Positions 7,558-16,791 of a stretch of 64,000 bases of DNA are shown here, piece by piece. Every line of letters starts with the position of its first letter. The stretch's first letter is position 1. The position numbers and the translations under genes were made by a program. This stretch comes from Croceivirga sp. (GTDB lineage: Bacteria > Bacteroidota > Bacteroidia > Flavobacteriales > Flavobacteriaceae), in assembly GCA_028281025.1 (NCBI GenBank), contig JANQKR010000027.1, positions 83,686 to 147,685 on the forward strand, given 5' to 3'. The notes below the pieces were generated by a model, which was not told the origin of the DNA, made no database searches, and worked only from the letters and a program-made list of their open reading frames with translations.

Positions 7558-10111
7558 AGCTCAATTCCTTACGGAGCACCACCAATGGTGAGCTTTGTAC
7601 CACGGTACGGCTGTTCAACAATCCAATAAGAAGTACCAGAGCAGTAATACCGGGCAAAACCAAAACGAAAGGTGCCAATGAGGGTACAAAAGGGGTTTCA
7701 AAAACAAATTGGGCCAATAAAAAGCTGCCCAAAAGTGCCAGCACAATTCCCATGGCACTGCCCAAAAAGCCCAAATACAGATATTCCAAGGCCGTAATTT
7801 TCAAGATTTGCCTGTCCTTGGCCCCCAGGGTACGTAGCAGCACGCTCTCCTTCATACGTTGGTACTTACTGGTCCTTACCGACCCAATGAGTACAATGAT
7901 TCCCGTAAGGATGCTGAAAAATGCCATAAAGTTGATGACCCAAGAAATTTTATTCAAAATATCCTCAATCACCGAAATCACTTGCCGCAAATCAATGATG
8001 GATACTGTTGGGAAAAGTCGCACCAATTGACGTTGCAATTTGGCCGAACTGATGGCATCCGGGGTATAGGTGGTCAAAACATGAAATTGGGGAGCGTTTT
8101 CCAAAACACCGGAGGGGAACAAAATCGAAAAATTAATTTGCATCCTGGCCCAGTCCACCTCCCGCAAGTGGGCCACAATTGTTTTCATGAGTACCCCCTG
8201 GACATTGAATACAATGATATCCCCTAAGGCCACTTCGGCATCATCGGCCACATTTTGGGCCAAAGAAATGGGTATGTATCCCTCTTTTTGAATTTTGGCA
8301 GGCCAATCCCCGCCCTTTGTGGTTTCCGAAGCTATCAATGAATCCCGATAGGTAACCCGAAATTCGTGGTGCAATACCCATGAATTTAGGGTCGAAGTGG
8401 TGTCCAAAATAATTTCGCGAACAGCCTTGTCCTTTATCTGTTGCATTCGCATCGTAATGATGGGAATGTTGTTCAACACCTCCCTGCCAGAGTTGGAAAT
8501 ACTGGCCACTGCAGCCTCGCGCTGCTCCGTTTGCACGTCCATAAGAATGAGATTGGGTGTTTGGGAGGACGTCTCCAATGAAGTTCGCGCCAACAGGATA
8601 TCTTTGGTGAAGTACAATGTACTGATCAGAAAAGTGCCCACCCCAATGGCCAAAATCAATACCGTGGTCTGATTGTTGGGGCGATATAGGTTCAATAAGC
8701 TTTGCCTTGCCGTAAAACCCCAGGAAGCCGGGAAAAACCGCTTGATGAGCCGCATAAAAAATGTTGCCAAACCACCCAGCACAGTAAAAACGACCAGAAT
8801 TGCCAATACAAAGAAAAAAGCATATATCGCATCGCCCAACAGCCAGAAGGCAAAGGCGAATACAAAGACCAGGATTGCCGTAAAAACCAAGATCATGGGA
8901 CCTCGGGACTTTTTGGGTAAGTCTTCCTCAACCCGCAATACCTGCAAGGGAGAAACGTACCACGTTCCCAAAAGAGGGGTCAGCGCAAACAAAACGGACA
9001 TCAGGACCCCTAAAACCAGGCCGATCAAAATAGCACCCAAAGCAAGGCTGATCTCTACATCGAATGGCAGAAAATCCTTTAAAAGGAGTGGAAAGGTCTG
9101 CTGTAGTGCCAGTCCTGCCAACACCCCCATCAACCCACCCAAGAATCCCATTCCGGCTATTTGTATGAGAAAGATGAGAAAAGTTTGTTTTCTGGTGGCC
9201 CCAATACATTTCAACACCGCTACGGAGCGTAATTTTTCCTTGATATGGATATGAACGGAACTGGCAATACCCACACAGCCCAATAATAACGCAATAAAAG
9301 CGACCAGATTCAGGAATTTACCAAAGTTATCATAACTTCTACCCAGTCGTTGCCCAGTTGAAACATGGGTGTCCAAATCCGCATTCTCGGCGTCCAACAA
9401 GGGATCGACGAGCTTATCCAATTCCCTAAGGTCCTGATCCTCTTTGGCCACAAAATAATAATCATAGCCCACCCTACTCCCGGTCTGAATAAGACCCGTT
9501 TCGTCTACCATGCGCTCTGGTATCCATACGGGTGGGGCTATAGAGGCACCTACACCCCCCGTCCCCGGCGCAGAGATCAGTTTCCCCACTATGGGGAACA
9601 GAACATTCCCAATCTTGATACTATCCCCAAGCTTTGCATCAAACTGTAACATTAAGGTGGCATCCACTAGGGCTCCTTCTTTTTCTTGATAGGATGTAGC
9701 CGCCGAAAGGGGCTGTGTCTCCAATTCCCCATAAAAAGGATAGGCTCCTTGCACACCTTTGACCCCAATTAATCGGGCATCCCCTGTTTTTGGAAAAAGT
9801 CCCATGGAGGGGAAATTAATCGACTTTGCTTGCGCCCCGCCCAGGGAATCCATAATGGCCAGGACCCTTTCATTGGCAGGTTGGTTACTGTCAATTAGAA
9901 AGTCCGCCCCCATTAGGGCCTTGGATTGCAGGGTAATGTTCTCCTTGAGGTTGGCACTGAAGGATTGTATGGACACCACAGCTGCAATTCCCAGGATTAT
10001 TGACCCCATAAAAAGCAGCAATCGTTTCCCACTGGCCCTGCTGTCCCGCCAAGCCATCCTAAAAAGCCATTGCCAGCCCGATCTTGATCTGATGGGTTTA
10101 TCTAAATTCAC
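7556..10111 (-). CDS. ABC transporter permease, FtsX/YbbP type
   Basis: 851 residues. Topology is N-terminal TM (about 33-50), a large periplasmic MacB-like domain, then TM groups at about 270-380, 405-460, 480-505 and 715-840: two FtsX domains with a central pair of helices, as in YbbP. The N-terminus shows the family hallmark WRDSRAS. Its ATG overlaps the stop of the upstream ATPase by 4 bp (ATGA-type), so the two are translationally coupled. YbbA/YbbP with the TesA-type esterase (here divergently placed at 10869) is a conserved module thought to act on or move lipids or lysophospholipids; the transported substrate is not established. Confidence 0.9.
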   Translation of the reverse strand: MNLDKPIRSRSGWQWLFRMAWRDSRASGKRLLLFMGSIILGIAAVVSIQSFSANLKENITLQSKALMGADFLIDSNQPANERVLAIMDSLGGAQAKSINFPSMGLFPKTGDARLIGVKGVQGAYPFYGELETQPLSAATSYQEKEGALVDATLMLQFDAKLGDSIKIGNVLFPIVGKLISAPGTGGVGASIAPPVWIPERMVDETGLIQTGSRVGYDYYFVAKEDQDLRELDKLVDPLLDAENADLDTHVSTGQRLGRSYDNFGKFLNLVAFIALLLGCVGIASSVHIHIKEKLRSVAVLKCIGATRKQTFLIFLIQIAGMGFLGGLMGVLAGLALQQTFPLLLKDFLPFDVEISLALGAILIGLVLGVLMSVLFALTPLLGTWYVSPLQVLRVEEDLPKKSRGPMILVFTAILVFVFAFAFWLLGDAIYAFFFVLAILVVFTVLGGLATFFMRLIKRFFPASWGFTARQSLLNLYRPNNQTTVLILAIGVGTFLISTLYFTKDILLARTSLETSSQTPNLILMDVQTEQREAAVASISNSGREVLNNIPIITMRMQQIKDKAVREIILDTTSTLNSWVLHHEFRVTYRDSLIASETTKGGDWPAKIQKEGYIPISLAQNVADDAEVALGDIIVFNVQGVLMKTIVAHLREVDWARMQINFSILFPSGVLENAPQFHVLTTYTPDAISSAKLQRQLVRLFPTVSIIDLRQVISVIEDILNKISWVINFMAFFSILTGIIVLIGSVRTSKYQRMKESVLLRTLGAKDRQILKITALEYLYLGFLGSAMGIVLALLGSFLLAQFVFETPFVPSLAPFVLVLPGITALVLLIGLLNSRTVVQSSPLVVLRKELS

Positions 10112-10797
10112 ACCGATGCCGTTAACTCATTAGAAAACACTTTGCCGCCCTTTAAACGTAAAATTCGTTGGTTGCGTCGTGCCAATTCCATGTCGTGGGT
10201 CACAATGACCAAGGTCGTTCCCGCTTCTTCGTTGAGTTCAAACAGCAATTTCACCACCTTATCACCCGTTTCTTGATCCAGATTACCTGTAGGTTCATCC
10301 GCAAAGAGGATGGAGGGCTTGGCGGAAAAGGCCCTTGCCAGGGCTACCCGTTGTTGTTCCCCACCGGACAGTTGCGAAGGATAATGATGGAAACGATTCT
10401 TAAGACCCACCTTGTCCAGGAGTTCCATTCCAATGGAGCCAGGGTTTTTAACACCCTGTAATTCCAAGGGAACCACTACATTTTCCAGGGCACTTAGGGT
10501 AGGTAACAATTGAAAGTTTTGGAAAATGAACCCTACCTCCTGATTTCGCAATAGGGCCAATCCGTCCTCGCTCAAGCCCCCTAGATCGCGACCGCAAAGT
10601 TCAACGGTACCGGTATCCGGTCGGTCCAATCCGGCACAAAGGCCCAGTAACGTGGTCTTACCACTTCCGGAAGGCCCCACAATGGCAAAGGTTTCCCCTT
10701 CATTGATGCTAAAGGAGACATCCTCAAGAACGGTTAATTCTTTGGAACCACTGGTATAGCTCTTCCCAAGATGACTCACGTTTAATATCTTTGACAT
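10108..10797 (-). CDS. ABC transporter ATP-binding protein, YbbA/LolD type
   Basis: About 229 residues from ATG 10797 ([14 protein letters not shown]); in-frame starts at 10815 and 10863 would add a non-conserved leader and run up to the divergent gene, so I prefer the short form. Walker [10 protein letters not shown] (residues 41-49), Q-loop in [10 protein letters not shown], signature [14 protein letters not shown], Walker [13 protein letters not shown] and H-loop VTHD are all present. It powers the permease encoded immediately downstream. Confidence 0.92.
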   Translation of the reverse strand: MSKILNVSHLGKSYTSGSKELTVLEDVSFSINEGETFAIVGPSGSGKTTLLGLCAGLDRPDTGTVELCGRDLGGLSEDGLALLRNQEVGFIFQNFQLLPTLSALENVVVPLELQGVKNPGSIGMELLDKVGLKNRFHHYPSQLSGGEQQRVALARAFSAKPSILFADEPTGNLDQETGDKVVKLLFELNEEAGTTLVIVTHDMELARRNQRILRLKGGKVFSNELTASV

Positions 10798-10868
10798 AGC
10801 TGTTTTTTTTTCCATTCGGATGAAATGGGAAAATAGGCAAATGATTTCGATTTTTACATTCAAGTACT

Positions 10869-11558
10869 ATGCGTAGCCTCTTAAAATTTCGTTATTTTTT
10901 TCTGCTCCTTCTCTTTGTGCATTGCAAGGAAGCGCCAAAGTCAATTCAGGGCCCTTCCGTGTCCGAAAGTGATGGGGAAAATGTTGAAATAACAGGGAAT
11001 CAAGATGAACAAGTTATTTTGTTTTTTGGGGATAGCCTCACGGCAGGTTATGGCATTGAACTTGAGGAAGCGTTTCCGGCACTTATCCAGCAACGTTTGG
11101 ATTCCCTTAATTTGGCGTACACTGTAATCAATTCGGGATTGAGTGGGGAGACCACTTCGGGGGGATTGAATAGAATCAATTGGGTCATCAACCAAAAAGT
11201 AGATGTATTTGTACTGGAATTAGGAGCAAATGATGGCTTAAGGGGTATCCCCCTTGACCAAACCAGGAGTAATCTGCAAGCAATCATCGACTATGTGAAA
11301 AAGAAGGATCCGGAGACTATAATTGTTCTTGCGGGAATGCAGATTCCACCCAATATGGGTCCGGAATACACCAGTGAATTCCGAAGCATCTTTCCAGAAT
11401 TGGCCCAAAAAAACCAAATTCCACTTATTCCCTTTTTGTTGGAGGGAGTGGCGGGTATACCTGAACTGAACCTAGAGGATGGTATCCATCCCACCCCCGA
11501 AGGTCACAAACTGGTTCGGGAAAACGTTTGGGAGGTGATGAAAGATGTCCTCAAATAA
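10869..11558 (+). CDS. GDSL arylesterase / lysophospholipase, lipoprotein
   Basis: 229 residues. SGNH-hydrolase blocks: GDSLTAGYG with nucleophile S56, Gly in NSGLSGETT (about 90-95), GAND with N121, and DGIHP with D204/H207. Closest type is E. coli TesA (thioesterase I / lysophospholipase L1 / arylesterase). The N-terminus (RSLLKFRYFFLLLLFVHC) ends in a lipobox-like Cys19 and the mature start CKEAPKS is polar, so a lipid-anchored periplasmic form is likely. It diverges from the ybbA/ybbP pair, a gene neighbourhood also found in other bacteria. Confidence 0.9.
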   Translation: MRSLLKFRYFFLLLLFVHCKEAPKSIQGPSVSESDGENVEITGNQDEQVILFFGDSLTAGYGIELEEAFPALIQQRLDSLNLAYTVINSGLSGETTSGGLNRINWVINQKVDVFVLELGANDGLRGIPLDQTRSNLQAIIDYVKKKDPETIIVLAGMQIPPNMGPEYTSEFRSIFPELAQKNQIPLIPFLLEGVAGIPELNLEDGIHPTPEGHKLVRENVWEVMKDVLK

Positions 11559-11592
11559 AGCTTCATCAAAGCAAAAGTCAAAAAAACATCAA

Positions 11593-12153
11593 ATGGACCA
11601 TACTACCGGACTTCTTCTAGTTGATATTCAGAAGGGATTGGACGATTGGGAATTCTATGGCGGAAATAGGAATAATTTGACCGCAGAACAAAATGCATCA
11701 AAGATTTTGCAAGCCTGGCGTAAAAGGGCTTGGCCCGTCTTCCATGTCCAACATAGTTCCATGAACCCAGAATCCCCTTTACACGCCTCAAAACCAGGTT
11801 TTCAAATCAAGGAAGAGGTGATGCCCCTGGCCAATGAGCCGGTAATCACAAAAAATGTGAACAGCGCCTTTATTGGAACGGATTTGGAACAAAACCTAAA
11901 GGAAATACGAATCGATACCTTGGTCATAGTTGGTCTAACCACCAATCATTGTATCTCAACAACTACCAGAATGGCCTCAAACCTTGGGTTCCAAACGTAT
12001 CTGGTATCAGATGCTACGGCAACCTTTGATAGAAAGGGATTGGATGGCGGCATTTTCGAAGCCGAGTTGATTCACCAAACCTGTCTGGCGAACCTGAATG
12101 AAGAATTTGCAACGATAGTAAGCACGGCGGGATTACTTAAAACAATGGCATAG
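11593..12153 (+). CDS. Cysteine hydrolase, isochorismatase-like
   Basis: Start chosen at ATG 11593 (MDHTTGLLLVDIQKG), because the catalytic Asp usually lies about 10 residues from the N-terminus; an upstream ATG at 11545 overlaps the esterase by 14 bp and would add a Lys/Ser-rich tail. Triad: Asp of LLVDIQKG, Lys of ITKNVNSAF, Cys of LTTNHCISTTTR, with the cis-peptide region VGLTTNH. Substrate (amide or nicotinamidase-like) is unknown. It is 34 bp after the esterase and probably cotranscribed. Confidence 0.88.
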   Translation: MDHTTGLLLVDIQKGLDDWEFYGGNRNNLTAEQNASKILQAWRKRAWPVFHVQHSSMNPESPLHASKPGFQIKEEVMPLANEPVITKNVNSAFIGTDLEQNLKEIRIDTLVIVGLTTNHCISTTTRMASNLGFQTYLVSDATATFDRKGLDGGIFEAELIHQTCLANLNEEFATIVSTAGLLKTMA

Positions 12154-12191
12154 AACCCATTTAGACCTTTTAAATCGCTAAATGCATTCAT

Positions 12192-12222
12192 GAAAAAACC
12201 GCCCTAAACTACTACGGGCGGC
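12192..12222 (-). terminator. Rho-independent terminator of the OmpW gene
   Basis: Read leftward: stem CCGCCC (complement of 12216-12221) / GGGCGG (12199-12204), loop of 11 nt, then six T residues (A run 12193-12198 on the + strand). It lies 25 bp past the stop at 12246. Confidence 0.85.
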
Positions 12223-12245
12223 TTCTTACTCCATGTGAACAAAAC

Positions 12246-12893
12246 CTAAAGCTTAATACCCACGCCAAATCCAAAAATCCATGGATTAATGTCCACTTCA
12301 GCGTCAACGACTGCACCCAAAACCGTAGTGGCATCAACGGTTGCATCCGTACCTAAGAACAGTTTTTTAACATCAACGTTCAAAAACCATTTGTCGTTTA
12401 ACATAAAATCAAATCCTCCTTGTAGCGCAAAGCCTACAGAGGTGTCATAGTCAACATCATCCGCAGTTGGACCTTCATCTACATTATAAAACAAGGTTAG
12501 ATTTGGTCCTGCTCCTACATAAGGTACAAAATTCCCTCCGGTAAAGTGATATTGTGCAGTCAACGTTGGGGGCAAAAGCCATACACTTCCCAGGTCGATA
12601 TCATCTGCCGCTGTGCCAATGGCTTCAACATCGTGTTTGGCCGTGGCCAAAATAAGCTCCACGGACCAATTCTTATCAAAGAAATAGGTAATGTCGAATT
12701 CCGGAACGACCGCGGTGGAAATGGACACATCACCGCCAATGGCTTCAATATCCGCGCTCTCATCGGGGGTAACCACGATTCCCCTTAGTCTAAACTGCCA
12801 TCTACTGAAGTCCCCATCCGTACTGGTATCCTGGGCAGTAAGGCTTGAAAGGGCCAATAGTGCTGGCAACAAAAAAATAACTACTCTTTCCAT
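12246..12893 (-). CDS. ompW: OmpW family outer-membrane protein
   Basis: 215 residues from ATG 12893 (MERVVIFLLPALLALSSLTAQ, signal peptide); the open frame extends 62 codons further up but that part overlaps the promoter and is not protein-like. OmpW features: WQFRLRGIVVTPDES near the mature start, VPEFDITYFFDKNWSVEL, LLPPTLTAQYHF, FVPYVGAGPNLTLFY, GFALQGGFDFML, WFLNVDVKKLFL and terminal strand PWIFGFGVGIKL. It is an eight-stranded small hydrophobic channel of the outer membrane. Monocistronic between a promoter element and a strong terminator. Confidence 0.92.
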   Translation of the reverse strand: MERVVIFLLPALLALSSLTAQDTSTDGDFSRWQFRLRGIVVTPDESADIEAIGGDVSISTAVVPEFDITYFFDKNWSVELILATAKHDVEAIGTAADDIDLGSVWLLPPTLTAQYHFTGGNFVPYVGAGPNLTLFYNVDEGPTADDVDYDTSVGFALQGGFDFMLNDKWFLNVDVKKLFLGTDATVDATTVLGAVVDAEVDINPWIFGFGVGIKL

Positions 12894-12914
12894 GTATTGT
12901 ATTTTAGAATTGGG

Positions 12915-12922
12915 CAAATCTA
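12915..12922 (-). promoter_or_regulatory. Candidate -7 element TAGATTTG for ompW
   Basis: Read leftward, TAGATTTG matches the Bacteroidetes TAnnTTTG element and lies 22 bp before the ATG at 12893. A clean TTTG box at 19 bp spacing is not present, so only the -7 part is claimed. Confidence 0.4.
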
Positions 12923-13149
12923 AAATTGGCCAAACAAAGAAAATATGACGCATATCATTGTTAATCGGTCCGGTTTTGTATACCAATTTAGAGCTGCCTT
13001 CAATTGCTGCCATTGGATACCAAGGGAACGCGAACAATATGGGTAAGCTAGGGCGGAATTCCGGTACCCGTCCCATCACTTTTTGAATTGGGAAGGTTTT
13101 GGATGTTGGTATTTAGTTTGAATGAAAGCCCAAAGGCAAAGCATCGACA

Positions 13150-13177
13150 AAGTTGAAGAGTTAAAGGTCAAGAGTTG
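13150..13177 (+). repeat. Short degenerate 7-bp repeat, four units
   Basis: AAGTTGA, AGAGTTA, AAGGTCA, AGAGTTG in phase. The last unit contains the apparent TTG start codon of the DUF547 gene. It belongs to the same repeat style as 21564-21738. Confidence 0.5.
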
Positions 13178-13990
13178 GGAAGAAGCATCAAAAATACAGT
13201 TTCAGGATTCCCTATTTTACTACTAGTCGCTGTAGTGTTGTTCAGTTGCCATGAAGGTGGAAAAGTCCCTTCGGGGCATTTTTCAAGTCCCCGTACGGAT
13301 TTTACGGAACTTTCAGTGGAGTTCTTGCAGCAAATCAAAGCAGGCAAGGATACGCGATTGATACAGGACCGATTGGCAAATACCTCCATAGTGTCCCTCA
13401 AAAACAACCTCAAAACCGATGCACAACGGTTCGCCTTTTGGGTCAATGTGTATAATGCCTATATTCTGGTGATATTACGGGAACATCCCCAATACTACGA
13501 TGACCGAAGCGATTTTTTTTCCAGGGAGCAGATTCCAATCGCGGGTGAAAAAGTGTCCTTTGCCACCATTGAACATGGCATTCTCAGAAGATCCCAATGG
13601 GATAAGGGTTTGGGGTATGTTAGAAAGTGGTTTCCCAGTAAATTTGAACGAAACTTTCGTGTAGAAAAAAAGGATTATCGTATCCATTTTGCACTTAACT
13701 GCGGCGCCAGGGACTGCCCTCCGGTTGCCCTTTATACACCTGAACGCATTGAAGGGCAGTTTACCAAAGGAACGGCCCGCTACCTGGAGCGTACCACGGA
13801 ATACAATGCCTCCCAAAACAAGGTCAAGGTAACCGCTTTGTTTAGTTGGTTCAGGGGGGATTTCGGTGGCAAAAGCGGGGTCAAAAAAATATTGGAATCC
13901 CACAATCTGGTACCATCTGCAAAAAAAGTGAAACTCCATCATAAAAATTACGACTGGACGCTGGATCTGGACAATTTTATTGAACTGTAA
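13175..13990 (+). CDS. DUF547 lipoprotein
   Basis: 271 residues. Only a TTG (13175) is available as start after the in-frame TGA at 13154; it gives a lipoprotein signal (SGFPILLLVAVVLFS-C25). DUF547 blocks are present: AFWVNVYNAYILVILREHP, ATIEHGILRRS, DYRIHFALNCGARDCPP, RIEGQFTKGTARYLE, LFSWFRGDFGG and the terminal YDWTLD. The family is widespread and sometimes compared with papain-like folds (Cys of NCGA; His of IHFA), but its activity is unknown. Likely periplasmic or outer membrane. Confidence 0.87.
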   Translation: MGRSIKNTVSGFPILLLVAVVLFSCHEGGKVPSGHFSSPRTDFTELSVEFLQQIKAGKDTRLIQDRLANTSIVSLKNNLKTDAQRFAFWVNVYNAYILVILREHPQYYDDRSDFFSREQIPIAGEKVSFATIEHGILRRSQWDKGLGYVRKWFPSKFERNFRVEKKDYRIHFALNCGARDCPPVALYTPERIEGQFTKGTARYLERTTEYNASQNKVKVTALFSWFRGDFGGKSGVKKILESHNLVPSAKKVKLHHKNYDWTLDLDNFIEL

Positions 13991-14066
13991 ACTTGTTAAA
14001 AAAAAATTGGCAACATCGTTCAGAGGGTAAAAATTAAAGGTACTTTCGTAGTAAATTTCTTAGACC

Positions 14067-15254
14067 GTGAATCCTTCGGCCTCAGGGTGGATCAACAAGT
14101 TTGGGCACATCAGTACCAGTGGTAATGCCAAGTATACCAGTTACGAAGCGCTTTACCATGATTTACTGAAAAACGGATTTATTTATGGAATTCACCTATC
14201 CGTCCCCACATTCATAAAGACCGAGCATCCCTATACCGAGGATGAGGTGGCCAAAACCAATCTATTGACAGCCCTTTATTTTTCCTATGTTTTTGAAACT
14301 GGGAAAAATGATTTTAACACTTTTGTTGAAACGGTCTTTGAATACTACACCTCTTTGGAGGTGGGCAAGATTTCTTTCTTGAACAAAATCCTGAGCGGAA
14401 AGAAAACCGAATCGCAACTGGAAAAATTACTGGATTCAAGAATTTACCTCAACGGAAGTGCTTTTAACCGTGCTTTTGGTAACAGCCTGACCAACTCCCT
14501 ACTCTACATTGATATCCTTATTTTTAGAAGATATCTTCAAAACCATGCCGACCTTATTTCCCATGCCCAGTTGCTGGAATACGTAACCATCAACATTGGG
14601 TACCAAGCACTCAACTCCAAGGAAATGCAGGAAAGCGATGCCAAATTAATGCAGCTTCTGGCTTCCTCATTGACCTATGTTGATCTAAATGAGACACGCT
14701 TTAGGGAAAGCCATACCCAACTTTTGCAACAACATTTTAATACTTGCGAAAAGGATTACCTCATGGATATTGCCTGTTTGACCGTATGGGAAGATGCCAA
14801 CCTGGAGCAAAAGGAATCCACCTTTATTTATGAGATTGGATCCGTACTGGACAAGGGTCCAAATGAGATAAGGACAGCACTGAAAAATGTGGTGGAATTT
14901 TTCGATAAGAACAAGGAAAAAATTCCTTATTTAAAGGATGCCAATTTAGCCTCAAAATTTTACGAGGGCATGACAAAAAATGTCAGCAAGTTAATTTTGA
15001 GAAATAGCAAACGGCTCAAAAAAGAACTCTCGGAAAGTAGGGAATTGGTTGCGCTATTGACCAAGTCCGCAACCCAGGATTTAAGCGCGGAAGAGCGAAA
15101 AAAAATTCAGCAACAGCTTCTGGATATTTTTAAGACCATCCCTTCCTTGGCCATTTTTATGTTACCTGGGGGAGCGGTGCTATTGCCAATTTTTATTAAA
15201 TTGATCCCTAAGTTGTTGCCCTCTGCTTTTGACGACAACAGAGTGGAGGACTAA
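14067..15254 (+). CDS. LETM1-related (biofilm-associated type) protein
   Basis: 395 residues with a GTG start at 14067 (MNPSASGWINKFGHIS). The protein is soluble and helical except for a C-terminal segment, PSLAIFMLPGGAVLLPIFIKLIPKLLPSAF (about 358-388), that matches the LETM1 ribosome-binding-like motif of mitochondrial LETM1. Flavobacterial proteins with this architecture are annotated LETM1-related, with a reported biofilm association. Mechanism is unknown. It is 76 bp after the DUF547 gene and may be cotranscribed. Confidence 0.75.
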   Translation: MNPSASGWINKFGHISTSGNAKYTSYEALYHDLLKNGFIYGIHLSVPTFIKTEHPYTEDEVAKTNLLTALYFSYVFETGKNDFNTFVETVFEYYTSLEVGKISFLNKILSGKKTESQLEKLLDSRIYLNGSAFNRAFGNSLTNSLLYIDILIFRRYLQNHADLISHAQLLEYVTINIGYQALNSKEMQESDAKLMQLLASSLTYVDLNETRFRESHTQLLQQHFNTCEKDYLMDIACLTVWEDANLEQKESTFIYEIGSVLDKGPNEIRTALKNVVEFFDKNKEKIPYLKDANLASKFYEGMTKNVSKLILRNSKRLKKELSESRELVALLTKSATQDLSAEERKKIQQQLLDIFKTIPSLAIFMLPGGAVLLPIFIKLIPKLLPSAFDDNRVED

Positions 15255-15337
15255 AGGCCGAAAATCAGTCAAAAACGTGGTATAAGAAAAATCTATGGTG
15301 GAAATCAATTATCTGTTTACCAGATTTTTAATATACC

Positions 15338-16093
15338 TTATTCCAACCAAAGCTTAAAATCCTTAACGCGTTCCCTACTTACAATGATTTCCTGCTCTTT
15401 AAAGGTATTCATTTTAATTTGAAGACGCGAATTGGTGTAGGAAATGATGTCTTTGATGTGGTTGATGTTCACATAAAATTTACGGCTCACCCGAAAGAAG
15501 GTTTTGGGTGACAACTCCCCTTCCAGGTTTTCGAGTGTGGTGTCCAAAAGATAATTTCTCCCATCCACGGTTGCAGCGTAGGTCCCTTTGTTCTCACTGT
15601 AAAAACATTCCACTTCATCGGAATTAATGATTTTTAGGTGCTGCCCTACCCTTACCGTAAATCGTTTTTTATACTCCCGTTCCACAGGGTTGACCAGCAG
15701 CTTTTTGATGTCCTCAAAATCAACGGAAATTTTCTCTTTTTCGGGCCTGAATTCCCGGTATTGTTTTACGGCCTTTTCGAGTTCTTCATCATCAATGGGT
15801 TTCAATAAATAATCAATGCTATTTAACTTGAATGCCTGGAGGGCATATTCATCATAGGCCGTAGTAAAAATAATGGCGCTCTTAATGTTCACCATATCAA
15901 AAATCTCAAACGAAAGTCCATCCGAAAGTTGGATATCCAAAAAAATGAGATCGGGGTGCTCGTTGTTCTGAAACCATTCGATGGATTCTTCAACGGAATG
16001 CAATAAGGTGGACACTTCCACATCCAGTTCTTCCAACAATCGGTTTAATCGTCTTGCTGCCGGTTTTTCGTCTTCTATGATGATGGCCTTCAT
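15338..16093 (-). CDS. LytTR family response regulator
   Basis: 251 residues from ATG 16093 (MKAIIIEDEKPAARRL); the longer frame overlaps the upstream 2TM gene. Receiver domain 1-120 with acidic pocket EDE (7-9), phospho-acceptor D53 (IFLDIQLSD), Thr of FTTAYDEYALQAF and Lys of LLKPID. LytTR DNA-binding domain about 145-251 (FTVRVGQHLKIINSDEVECFYSENKGTYAATVDGRNYLLDTTLENLE...FFRVSRKFYVNINHI). It is the last gene of the 2TM array and the natural partner of the kinase at 19466-20788. The predicted operators at 18132, 21521 and 24704 are candidates for its sites. Confidence 0.93.
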   Translation of the reverse strand: MKAIIIEDEKPAARRLNRLLEELDVEVSTLLHSVEESIEWFQNNEHPDLIFLDIQLSDGLSFEIFDMVNIKSAIIFTTAYDEYALQAFKLNSIDYLLKPIDDEELEKAVKQYREFRPEKEKISVDFEDIKKLLVNPVEREYKKRFTVRVGQHLKIINSDEVECFYSENKGTYAATVDGRNYLLDTTLENLEGELSPKTFFRVSRKFYVNINHIKDIISYTNSRLQIKMNTFKEQEIIVSRERVKDFKLWLE

Positions 16094-16122
16094 ACAAAAT
16101 GCTTTTGTGCACAATTTAACAA

Positions 16123-16449
16123 TTACTTGTCCTCGTCCAATATTTTTTGGATCTGTCGTTCCTCCCATTTCCTAAAAGGGGTATTGCAAAAAACGGATAG
16201 GGCATGGATGCCCAATGCAATTCCCCAAATAATGGGAGTTCCCAGCACATTCCAATTGATCCATTCCAAAAAATCGGCATTGCCAAGGGCTTCCTCACTT
16301 AAAAGGACAAACCGTATGCTGCCGGAAAACAGCAACAACACTGCATTTACAATGATATAGACCGTCAGGTGCTGGTAAAAGCCCTTTAGGGCGTTGACCC
16401 TGCTTTTTGCCTTGGCCAATTTTGTGATTTCGTTATTTTGGTTTTCCAT
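16123..16449 (-). CDS. 2TM domain protein (array copy 6)
   Basis: 108 residues from ATG 16449 (MENQNNEITKLAKAKSRV). N-terminal basic helix ending in ALKGFYQH, TM1 (LTVYIIVNAVLLLFSG), an unusually long loop with RFVLLSEEALGNADFLEW, TM2 (GTPIIWGIALGIHALSVF) and the C-terminal signature WEERQIQKILD. This is the 2TM family (PF13239-like) of unknown function, predicted with both ends in the cytoplasm. It is 29 bp before the LytTR gene. Confidence 0.85.
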   Translation of the reverse strand: MENQNNEITKLAKAKSRVNALKGFYQHLTVYIIVNAVLLLFSGSIRFVLLSEEALGNADFLEWINWNVLGTPIIWGIALGIHALSVFCNTPFRKWEERQIQKILDEDK

Positions 16450-16451
16450 GG

Positions 16452-16784
16452 TTATCGGTATTTTTTGGTTTCGGTATTTTCCTTGTCCAAGTACTTTTGG
16501 ATTTGTCGTTCTTCCCACTTTTTCAGGAAAGGGAGCTTCGCCCTAAAAATATACAGGGTATGCACGCCAAGAATCAACAGCCAAATAACTACATGGACAT
16601 TTACCCAACTAAAATAATAGGTTTCCGTAGGGAATCCATTGGGAAGGACCGAATGCAAAACCCCACTTTTCATCAAATAAAGTAGCCCATTAATGATGAT
16701 AAACACCTTAATATGCCTATAAAACCCTTTGAGTTCCTTGACCCGCTTTTCTGCGCGTTCCCGTTTGTTTTCCAAATATTCCAT
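16452..16784 (-). CDS. 2TM domain protein (array copy 5)
   Basis: 110 residues from ATG 16784 (MEYLENKRERAEKRV). Basic helix to ELKGFYRH, TM1 (IKVFIIINGLLYLMKSGV), loop with a Phe-Pro-Thr-Glu-Thr-Tyr-Tyr stretch, TM2 (VHVVIWLLILGVHTLYIF) and WEERQIQKYLD. Its stop is 2 bp before the next ATG (16449), so the genes are tightly packed. It is most similar to copy 6 by eye. Confidence 0.85.
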   Translation of the reverse strand: MEYLENKRERAEKRVKELKGFYRHIKVFIIINGLLYLMKSGVLHSVLPNGFPTETYYFSWVNVHVVIWLLILGVHTLYIFRAKLPFLKKWEERQIQKYLDKENTETKKYR

Positions 16785-16791
16785 AGTACCA

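Noticed and set aside
8673..9254. 193-codon + frame opposite the ABC permease
   Set aside because: Lys/Thr-rich nonsense composition opposite a permease with clear TM pattern; no start context.
14067..15254. Mitochondrial-type LETM1 ion exchanger
   Set aside because: Only the C-terminal motif is shared; the protein has no clear TM pair and the rest is unrelated.
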